Shown: positions 57,922 through 64,000 of the stretch, in pieces
Numbering within the stretch: position 1 is the stretch's first letter
Layout: each line of letters starts with the position of its first letter
NCBI GenBank assembly: GCA_017983955.1
Contig: JAGOAJ010000013.1
Location: 1 to 64,000, forward strand
Length of the DNA: 64,000 nucleotides
Direction of reading: 5' to 3'
Origin: Burkholderiaceae bacterium
Lineage (GTDB): Bacteria > Pseudomonadota > Gammaproteobacteria > Burkholderiales > Burkholderiaceae_B
Program-made: the position numbers and the translations under genes
The notes under the pieces: model-generated
Database searches by the model: none
What the model was told of the DNA's origin: nothing
Seen by the model: the letters and a program-made list of their open reading frames with translations, nothing else

Positions 57922-57953
57922 TTGACAACCGTTTATGCTCACCAGTAGCATAA
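57922..57953 (+). promoter_or_regulatory. Promoter with overlapping inverted repeat, ahead of Liv operon 3
   Basis: TTGACA at 57922-57927 and TAGCAT at 57946-57951 are 18 bases apart. The spacer and -10 are covered by an inverted repeat, ttatgct-(7)-agcataa (57933-57953), which would place a repressor dimer on the promoter. The start of the binding-protein gene is 113 bases downstream. Confidence 0.6.
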
Positions 57954-58065
57954 GACTGTCGACAGCAAGTCGCCTTTTTTGTCAGTTTGTAATGCTCAGT
58001 TTGAGTATTAGTAAATAATGCAAGATGATATTTCCGCAAGTCATGCCAACTAAAAGGATCAAGTC

Positions 58066-59274
58066 ATGAACATCAAGCAGGGCCTAGCCACTCTGGGGAC
58101 TATGTTGCTAGCCGCTACTACGATAGCGGCCCACGCGGCTGACACCATTAAAATAGGTGAGGTCAATAGTTATAAAACCCAGCCGGCTTTTCTGGGGCCT
58201 TACAAAAACGGCATGTTGATGGCGGTGGATCAGATCAATGCGGCTGGCGGCGTCAATGGCAAACAGCTGGAATTAATCATACGGGACGATAACTCCAATC
58301 CCGGCGATGCGGTCAGGGCGGCGGAAGAACTGTTGTCGCGCGACAAAGTGGATGTACTCACGGGTACATTTTTATCGCATGTGGGCATGGCCGTCAGCGA
58401 TTTCGCCAAACATAAAAAAGTCTTTTTCCTAGCCAGCGAACCATTGACCGATAAAATCGTCTGGTCCGATGGCAACCGCTACACCTATCGACTGCGCAAC
58501 TCCACCTATATGCAGGTGGCCATGTTGATACCTGCCGCCGTCAAGATGCAGAAGCAGCGCTGGGCGATAGTCTATCCCAACTACGAGTATGGCCAGTCAG
58601 CCGTCGCCACCTTTAAAACCCTGCTGAAGCAGGCGCAGCCCAATGTCGAGTTCGTGGCCGAACAGGCTACTCCGCTGGGCAAAGTGGATGCCGGTAACGT
58701 GGTACAGGCGCTGGCAGATGCCAAGCCCGAGGCCTTGTTTAACGTCCTGTTTGCAGCCGATTTGTCCAAGTTTGTCAGAGCTGGCACACAGCGTAATTTC
58801 TTCAAGGACTTGTCGGTGGTTAGCATGCTAACTGGCGAACCGGAATATCTGGATCCTTTGGGGGCCGAGACCCCGGTGGGCTGGGTAGTGACTGGCTACC
58901 CGTGGTACGCCATAGATACGCCCGAACACCAGGCATTCCTGAAAGCTTATCAAGAACGCTATAACGACCATCCACGCTTGGGTACGGTGGTGGGATATAA
59001 CGCCATATTGTCATTAGCCGCAGGCATGCGCAAGGCTGGCTCTACCGATACCGAAGCCCTGATACAGGCGTTTAAAAACCTGGAGTTGATGACGCCGTTT
59101 GGCCCGATTACCTACCGTGCACAGGATCATCAGTCCACGATGGGCGCTTACGTGGGTAAGCTGGCAATTAAGGACGGCCAGGGCGTAATGGTGGACTTCC
59201 ATTACGCAGATGGCGCAACAGTACAACCCTCCGATGAATTGGTTAAACAATGGCGGCCCGCGTCGGCTGATTAG
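58066..59274 (+). CDS. Liv-type ABC transporter substrate-binding protein (system 3)
   Basis: A 402-residue periplasmic binding protein with a signal peptide (MNIKQGLATLGTMLLAATTI...AHAAD). Fold segments are IKIGEVNSYKTQPAFLGPYK, AVDQINAAGGVNGKQLELII, VDVLTGTFLSHVGMAVSDFA and IVYPNYEYGQSAVATFKTLL. The ligand is unknown. The opening IKIGEVNSYKTQPAF differs from systems 1 and 2, which suggests a different substrate class. It is 11 bases from the permease fusion gene and begins the five-function operon of system 3. Confidence 0.92.
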   Translation: MNIKQGLATLGTMLLAATTIAAHAADTIKIGEVNSYKTQPAFLGPYKNGMLMAVDQINAAGGVNGKQLELIIRDDNSNPGDAVRAAEELLSRDKVDVLTGTFLSHVGMAVSDFAKHKKVFFLASEPLTDKIVWSDGNRYTYRLRNSTYMQVAMLIPAAVKMQKQRWAIVYPNYEYGQSAVATFKTLLKQAQPNVEFVAEQATPLGKVDAGNVVQALADAKPEALFNVLFAADLSKFVRAGTQRNFFKDLSVVSMLTGEPEYLDPLGAETPVGWVVTGYPWYAIDTPEHQAFLKAYQERYNDHPRLGTVVGYNAILSLAAGMRKAGSTDTEALIQAFKNLELMTPFGPITYRAQDHQSTMGAYVGKLAIKDGQGVMVDFHYADGATVQPSDELVKQWRPASAD

Positions 59275-59285
59275 ATAAAGTGGTC

Positions 59286-61175
59286 ATGGACTTCTCGGCT
59301 GTCATGGTCCAGTTCCTTAATGGACTGGCGGAAGCCTCATCGTTGTTTCTGGTGGCAGTTGGTTTATCGCTGATTTTTGGCGTTAGCCGTATAGTCAACT
59401 TCGCCCATGGTTCTCTGTATATGCTAGGTATTTATCTTGGCTATACATTGGTGCAGGCTATGGGCTACACCCCTTGGGGCTACTGGCTGGCGGTGCTGAT
59501 TACCGCCACGCTGGTAGGCCTACTTGGTGGCTTGCTGGAAATGGGTCTGTTGCGCCGTATCTACCCAGCACCTGAGTTATTCCAGCTACTGGCCACCTTT
59601 GCTTTGGTGCTGGTGATCAATGACGCCGTGCTGTGGCTTTGGGGACCCGAGGACCTATTAGGACCGCTGGCGCCAGGCCTGACCGGTGCCATCCAGATAG
59701 CAGGACGCTATTTCCCCGTCTATGACCTGGTGCTGGTCGTACTGGGGCCAGTGGTGCTGGCCTTGCTGTGGCTGTTGTTGACACGCACGCGCTGGGGCAC
59801 GCTGATACGTGCCGCGACCCAGGACAGGCAAATGCTGGGGGCCTTGGGGGTGAATCAGGCATGGTTGTTTACCAGTGTATTTGCGCTGGGGGCTTTTTTA
59901 GCGGGTTTGGGTGGGGCCGTTCAGGTGCCGCGTCAAGCTGCTAACTTGGCGCTGGATCTAAGCGTTATTGGCGACGCTTTTGTGGTGGTCGTAGTGGGTG
60001 GCATGGGTTCCATCCCTGGTGCTTATGTGGCTGCTTTGTTGATCGCACAGATCAAGGCGCTGTGCATTGCGCTGGGTACTGTCACCATTTTCGGCATGGA
60101 TTTTGCCTTCCCTAAACTGACCTTGGTAGTGGAGTTCATTTTCATGGCCGTGGTGCTGGTAGTTAGACCCTGGGGCTTATTTGGCAAATCCCAGGCCGTG
60201 AGCCGTAACTCTGCGCCTATCGAAGCCCCTTTGCGTCCTTCTGCCACGCCTTTGCGGGTGTTGTCTGTCGTCCTGTTTGCGATGTTGCTTGTGCTGCCTT
60301 TGCTATCCCATTGGCTGCCTTATGCGCCCGTGCTGGTGCTGGACATAGCGATTGCCGCTTTGTTTGCGCTAAGCCTGCACTTCATGATGGGGCCTGGGGG
60401 GATGTATTCGTTTGGGCATGCTGCGTATTTTGGTTTGGGCGTGTATGGCGCTGCACTGCTGCTGAAGACGGCGGCCTTGTCCATGGGCTGGTCGATTGCC
60501 CTGGCCCCCTTGATCGCGGGCTTGGGGGCGGTGGTATTTGGTTGGTTTTGCGTCCGGTTGTCGGGCGTGTATCTGGCCATGTTGACCTTGGCATTTGCGC
60601 AAATTGTCTGGTCGGTGGTGTATCAGTGGGACGACTTTACCGGTGGTTCCAACGGCATTATCGGTGTCTGGCCTAGCGACTGGTTGTCAGGCAACAATTA
60701 TTATTATCTGGCGTTGGTTTTGTTGGCTGTGTCAGCCTTGTTGTTGCGACGCATATTGTTTGCGCCTTTTGGCTACGCGATGCGGGCCAGCCGGGATTCA
60801 CCTTTGCGCGCTGAAGCGCTGGGCATACACGTCAAACACGTGCAGTGGCTGGCCTTTGTTTTATCGGGCATGTTTGCTGGCTTGGCAGGCGCTTTGTTTG
60901 TGTTCTCCAAGGGCAGCGCTTCGCCAGAAGTCATGTCCATCAATAAGTCGGTTGATGGCTTGGTGATGGTATTGCTGGGCGGTGTGCAGACGCTGGTGGG
61001 GCCTATTGTGGGCGCGGCATCCTTTCAACTGCTTAACGACTACTTTCGCGGCCTGACCGAATACTGGCATGCCTTGTTGGGTGCGGTAATTCTGTTGCTG
61101 GTGTTGGCGTTTCCACAGGGTATCGCCGGTTACTTTGGGCGTTTTGGCATAGCCGGGCGCAAGGGGCAGCTATGA
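59286..61175 (+). CDS. Fused LivH and LivM permease (system 3)
   Basis: A fusion of about 629 residues. The first half (about 1-300) is LivH-like: GLAEASSLFLVAVGLSLIFG, RIVNFAHGSLYMLGIYLGYT and RTRWGTLIRAATQDRQMLGA. The second half (about 320-625) is LivM-like: LHFMMGPGGMYSFGHAAYFG and RILFAPFGYAMRASRDSPLR. The two halves are joined by a short polar linker (about 305-320). The start may be GTG 59280 or ATG 59286. The stop overlaps livG (ATGA). A single chain therefore replaces the usual permease heterodimer. Confidence 0.93.
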   Translation: MDFSAVMVQFLNGLAEASSLFLVAVGLSLIFGVSRIVNFAHGSLYMLGIYLGYTLVQAMGYTPWGYWLAVLITATLVGLLGGLLEMGLLRRIYPAPELFQLLATFALVLVINDAVLWLWGPEDLLGPLAPGLTGAIQIAGRYFPVYDLVLVVLGPVVLALLWLLLTRTRWGTLIRAATQDRQMLGALGVNQAWLFTSVFALGAFLAGLGGAVQVPRQAANLALDLSVIGDAFVVVVVGGMGSIPGAYVAALLIAQIKALCIALGTVTIFGMDFAFPKLTLVVEFIFMAVVLVVRPWGLFGKSQAVSRNSAPIEAPLRPSATPLRVLSVVLFAMLLVLPLLSHWLPYAPVLVLDIAIAALFALSLHFMMGPGGMYSFGHAAYFGLGVYGAALLLKTAALSMGWSIALAPLIAGLGAVVFGWFCVRLSGVYLAMLTLAFAQIVWSVVYQWDDFTGGSNGIIGVWPSDWLSGNNYYYLALVLLAVSALLLRRILFAPFGYAMRASRDSPLRAEALGIHVKHVQWLAFVLSGMFAGLAGALFVFSKGSASPEVMSINKSVDGLVMVLLGGVQTLVGPIVGAASFQLLNDYFRGLTEYWHALLGAVILLLVLAFPQGIAGYFGRFGIAGRKGQL

Positions 61176-61927
61176 GCCTGCTTTCAGTGAAAAACTTGCG
61201 CAAGTCGTTTGGCGGCAATCTGGCGGTGGATAGGGCCAGTTTTGACGTAAAACCGGGTGAGTTATTGGCCTTGATAGGTCCCAATGGGGCAGGCAAAACC
61301 ACTATCTTTAATATGGTGGGTGGGCAGTTGCCGGCAACGCGCGGCTCGGTCAAATTGGATGGGACCGAGCTGCTGGGCTTGGCGCCGCGACAGATAGCGC
61401 GTCTGGGTGTGGGTCGTACCTTTCAGATCGCTGCAGCGTTTGGTTCGTTGACGGTACTGGAAAACATACAGATGGCCTTTTTGGCCCACCATCGTCGTAT
61501 TTTTTCATTCTGGACTCCGGCTGCCAAGCAATACGCCGAACGCGCGCGGCGTCTGCTGGATCAGGTGGGCATGGCTGACCAGGCGCAGCGTGCCTGCAGC
61601 GAACTGGCTTATGGTGACATTAAACGCATAGAGCTGGCGATGGCGTTGGCCATAGACCCTATGCTGTTGTTGATGGACGAACCCACCGCTGGGATGGCTC
61701 CGGGCGAGCGCCATGAACTGATGGCGTTGACACGGCAACTGGTGCAGGAACGCAATATGGCTGTGTTGTTCACCGAGCACAGTATGGATGTTGTGTTTGC
61801 CTATGCAGACCGTATCATCGTGCTGGCGCGTGGCCAATTGGTGGCTGAAGGCAGCGCCGACTACATACGTCAGCACCCCAAGGTGCAGGAAGTCTATTTT
61901 GGGACAGGGAAGGCATTCGGTGGATAA
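61172..61927 (+). CDS. Liv-type ABC transporter ATPase, LivG-like (system 3)
   Basis: A 251-residue ABC ATPase: Walker A GPNGAGKTT, a signature-like ELAYGDIKRIELAMAL, Walker B LLLMDEPTAGMAP, and TEHSMDVVFAYADR. The signature is AYGDI rather than LSGGQ, as in many LivG proteins. Its start overlaps the stop of the fused permease, and its end overlaps the livF start by 8 bases. Confidence 0.93.
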   Translation: MSLLSVKNLRKSFGGNLAVDRASFDVKPGELLALIGPNGAGKTTIFNMVGGQLPATRGSVKLDGTELLGLAPRQIARLGVGRTFQIAAAFGSLTVLENIQMAFLAHHRRIFSFWTPAAKQYAERARRLLDQVGMADQAQRACSELAYGDIKRIELAMALAIDPMLLLMDEPTAGMAPGERHELMALTRQLVQERNMAVLFTEHSMDVVFAYADRIIVLARGQLVAEGSADYIRQHPKVQEVYFGTGKAFGG

Positions 61928-62654
61928 GACAGCCGCGTTACTTGAAGTGCAGGGACTGGATGCTTGGTATGGCTCGGCCCATATCCTTTTTGACATTGCC
62001 TTGCAGGTGGGGCGTGGTGAGGTGGTGGCCTTGATGGGGCGTAATGGTGCTGGTAAATCAACCACCTTGAAATCCATTATGGGTCTAATGGCCAGTAAAC
62101 GGGGCAAGCTGTCCTTTATGGAGCAGGACATCAGTAGCCATCAACCCTACCAGATTGCACGTTTGGGGCTGGGCTATGTGCCAGAAGACAGACGAGTTTT
62201 TGCTGACTTGACTGTGGCTGAGAATCTGGAAACTGGGCGACAACCCCAACGGTTTTGGCCGGATGGCAGCCCTGTGCCTACCTGGACACCGCAGGCTTTA
62301 TATACCTTGTTTCCTAACCTGGGCGCCATGCAAAACAGGTTAGGTGGGCAAATGAGCGGCGGTGAGCAGCAAATGCTATCCGTAGCCCGTAGCCTGATGG
62401 GTAACCCTAGTCTGGTGTTGCTGGACGAACCCTCTGAAGGGGTGGCGCCTATTATTGTCGAGCAAATGGGGCATATGATCTTGGCCCTTAAAAATCAAGG
62501 CGTCAGTATTTTATTGTCCGAGCAAAATATACACTTTGCCGCTTGGGTCTCCGACCGTGCCTATGTGCTAGAAAAAGGTCAGATTCGGTATAGCGGCAGC
62601 ATGGACGACTTGCTGGCGAATCAGGAAATACGTCGAGATTACCTGGCCTTGTAA
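61920..62654 (+). CDS. Liv-type ABC transporter ATPase, LivF-like (system 3)
   Basis: A 244-residue ABC ATPase: Walker A GRNGAGKST, signature MSGGEQQML, Walker B LVLLDEPSEGVAP and SEQNIHFA. The open frame begins at 61788 inside livG, but the GTG at 61920 gives the family start (DKTAALLEVQGLDAWYGSAH), with a gggaagg stretch ahead of it. It closes the operon. The OsmC-like gene starts 70 bases on. Confidence 0.92.
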   Translation: MDKTAALLEVQGLDAWYGSAHILFDIALQVGRGEVVALMGRNGAGKSTTLKSIMGLMASKRGKLSFMEQDISSHQPYQIARLGLGYVPEDRRVFADLTVAENLETGRQPQRFWPDGSPVPTWTPQALYTLFPNLGAMQNRLGGQMSGGEQQMLSVARSLMGNPSLVLLDEPSEGVAPIIVEQMGHMILALKNQGVSILLSEQNIHFAAWVSDRAYVLEKGQIRYSGSMDDLLANQEIRRDYLAL

Positions 62655-62724
62655 GTTCCTAGGTGGATGGGCATGCAACTTGCTGCAATTCAACTTGTAT
62701 GTCCACACTCACCAAGGAACTGTC

Positions 62725-63150
62725 ATGATTAAAAAAGGATATGCTGTCTGGCAAGGCGGCATCAAGGATGGTGGCGGTACTATCTCTACCGGTACGGGCG
62801 TGTTGAATCAGGCCCCCTATGGCTACAAAGCGCGCTTTGAAGACGGGCCGGGTACGAATCCCGAAGAGTTGATTGCTGCGGCGCATGCTGCCTGCTTTTC
62901 TATGGCCTTGTCCTTGATGCTGGGCGAAGAGGGCTTTACCCCACAGAAAATTGCGACTGAAGCGGCGGTGACGCTGTTAAAAGACGACACGGGCTTTACC
63001 ATCACAGCCAGCCATCTAAGCGTGGTAGCCAACATCGCCGGCCTGGACCAGGCAAAATTTGATGCTATTGCCGGCAAGGCCAAGGAAGGCTGCCCAGTAT
63101 CAAAGCTGCTTAATGCGAAAATCACCATGGATGCTACCTTGCACGCTTAG
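62725..63150 (+). CDS. OsmC-family peroxidase
   Basis: A 141-residue thiol peroxidase of the OsmC/Ohr fold that reduces organic peroxides. The peroxidatic Cys is about residue 57 (AHAACFSMALS) and the resolving Cys about 124 (KEGCPVSKLL). GTNPEELIAAAHAACFSMAL is the family signature. The frame is open from 62680, but the ATG at 62725 (MIKKGYAVWQGGIKDGGG) has aagga ahead and is the usual start. It is followed by a terminator. Confidence 0.92.
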   Translation: MIKKGYAVWQGGIKDGGGTISTGTGVLNQAPYGYKARFEDGPGTNPEELIAAAHAACFSMALSLMLGEEGFTPQKIATEAAVTLLKDDTGFTITASHLSVVANIAGLDQAKFDAIAGKAKEGCPVSKLLNAKITMDATLHA

Positions 63151-63187
63151 CCAAGTCAGCGTTTGGCTGGGATTGCTTGTTGATAAC

Positions 63188-63213
63188 AAACGGGACATTG
63201 TGGTCCCGTTTTT
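63188..63213 (+). terminator. Intrinsic terminator after the OsmC-like gene
   Basis: A 9-bp stem, aaacgggac / gtcccgttt, with a 6-base loop is followed by a short T-run (63209-63213), about 38 bases after the stop. Confidence 0.8.
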
Positions 63214-63272
63214 ACGTAGTAATGCTGACGCGTGTCCGGCATAAGCCAAGTAGTCTGTATGGTCCTGATGCA

Positions 63273-64000
63273 ATGGACACCAGTATGGCTATCCCGAGAC
63301 CGCTACCGAAACAAGAACCAACGACGTGCAGTAAGGAAGACAAGGCTGATCGGATACAGCGTGAAATTACACGTCACCAGCATTACTTTGCCACGGTAGA
63401 AAAATCCCCCCTGACTGCCGAGCAATGCGTGGCCACGGTTGCCATGCCAGACCGTATGTTATTGGTGGCGGCGGCTGGTTCGGGCAAGACGTCGGTGATG
63501 GTCGCGAAAGTAGGGTACGCATTATTGACCAGGCAGCAGCAGGCTGATCACATACTGGTGCTAGCTTTTAATAGCAAGGCCGCCCAGGAATTGCAGGACC
63601 GTATACAGACTCGTTTGCGTCACCTGATCCCAGTCGGGCAGCAGGTTAAAACCAAAACCTTTCATGCCTTGGGGCTGGAAATCATCAGTTCCGTTCAGGG
63701 GGCTAGACCGACTGTGGCTAGCAGCACGGCAATGTCGGCGTTGGCAGAAAAGGTATCGTTAAATGACTTGATCAAGCGTTCCCTGAACCAGGACTCTGTA
63801 TTTGCAGAGCAGTGGCTATTATTTCGCCTTTTTTACTGCCGCGAGTTACGTAACCCAGTCAGTTTCAAGACACGCAGGCAGTGGCTAGCTTTTGTGCGAG
63901 CAAACGGTAGCGGTCAAGGACGTCGCCTGGGTTTCTTGAGCTTGAACGGCGAAATGCTTAAGTCGCAATGCGAATTGGCGGTTGCCAATTGGCTGTATAT
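63273..64000 (+). CDS. UvrD-type DNA helicase, N-terminal part (runs off the window)
   Basis: The frame from ATG 63273 (MDTSMAIPRPLPKQEPTTCS) stays open to the window end, giving about 242 residues. It has the SF1A motifs VAAAGSGKTSVMVAKV (Walker A), ILVLAFNSKAAQEL (motif Ia) and TKTFHALGLEIIS, then an insertion rich in Arg and Leu. This resembles helicase IV (HelD) or other UvrD-like repair helicases. Another in-frame ATG at 63222 or 63285 is possible as the start. The helicase motifs II-VI lie beyond the window, so the subfamily is not fixed. Confidence 0.85.
   Translation, partial: MDTSMAIPRPLPKQEPTTCSKEDKADRIQREITRHQHYFATVEKSPLTAEQCVATVAMPDRMLLVAAAGSGKTSVMVAKVGYALLTRQQQADHILVLAFNSKAAQELQDRIQTRLRHLIPVGQQVKTKTFHALGLEIISSVQGARPTVASSTAMSALAEKVSLNDLIKRSLNQDSVFAEQWLLFRLFYCRELRNPVSFKTRRQWLAFVRANGSGQGRRLGFLSLNGEMLKSQCELAVANWLY

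Noticed and set aside
58973-59250. Minus-strand ORF in livK of system 3
   Set aside because: An antisense shadow of a conserved binding protein.

Overview
The window is a chromosomal segment of a betaproteobacterium, most likely family Alcaligenaceae (Burkholderiales). The main reasons are the gene orders nuoLMN followed by a DUF2818 gene, risS/risA, smc-zipA-ligA, msrB-yciB-bolA-parvulin and trpBA-accD, the close resemblance of many proteins to Bordetella/Achromobacter-type sequences as I remember them, a cysteine-type intracellular PHB depolymerase, and the abundance of Liv-type (HAAT) ABC transporters. No rRNA, tRNA, phage, insertion sequence or CRISPR was seen. No database search was possible, so family names rest on motifs, length and context.

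Layout. 1-5.7 kb: end of the complex I operon (nuoK end, nuoL, nuoM, nuoN, DUF2818). 5.8-11.6 kb: serB and mfd on the minus strand, then ispD-ispF. 11.6-14.4 kb: ahpC and the RisS/RisA two-component system, minus strand. 14.6-16.8 kb: a TsaB-RimI fusion overlapping a family 4-like uracil-DNA glycosylase. 16.8-24.9 kb: lplT (minus), then smc-zipA-ligA. 25-27 kb: minus-strand operon msrB-yciB-bolA-parvulin. 27.3-37.8 kb: two complete Liv-type transporters facing each other, with repeat element A between them. 37.9-42.8 kb: nth-rnfB, phaZ, fdxA, pncB and a flavodoxin-like protein. 42.9-48.3 kb: relA, trpB, trpA, accD. 48.3-57.9 kb: an 8.8-kb accessory-looking segment (small basic ORF, GT2 glycosyltransferase, acidic hypothetical, ettA, isochorismatase-like, OsmB-like lipoprotein, BCCT transporter, TauE-like, Nudix-related NAD regulator) bounded by near-identical inverted repeat copies B and C. 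58-62.7 kb: a third Liv-type transporter. 62.7-64 kb: an OsmC-like protein and the start of a UvrD-type helicase cut by the window edge.

The most unusual content is a dispersed intergenic element present three times (A about 32.4-32.9 kb, B about 48.3-48.65 kb, C about 57.44-57.89 kb). Each copy has a 5' arm related to a ~40-bp unit (tandem in A and C), a core with two inverted copies of one hairpin motif (conserved loop, compensating stem changes), and a 3' arm of two or three head-to-tail 41-bp units. B and C match with about 14 mismatches and no gaps over 276 bases. It resembles an enlarged REP/BIME-type element, but I cannot assign it to a described family. Other points worth attention are a 42-residue basic ORF with its own promoter and terminator, two different Liv subunit fusions, several short perfect palindromes at promoters, and frequent ATA isoleucine codons in core genes.
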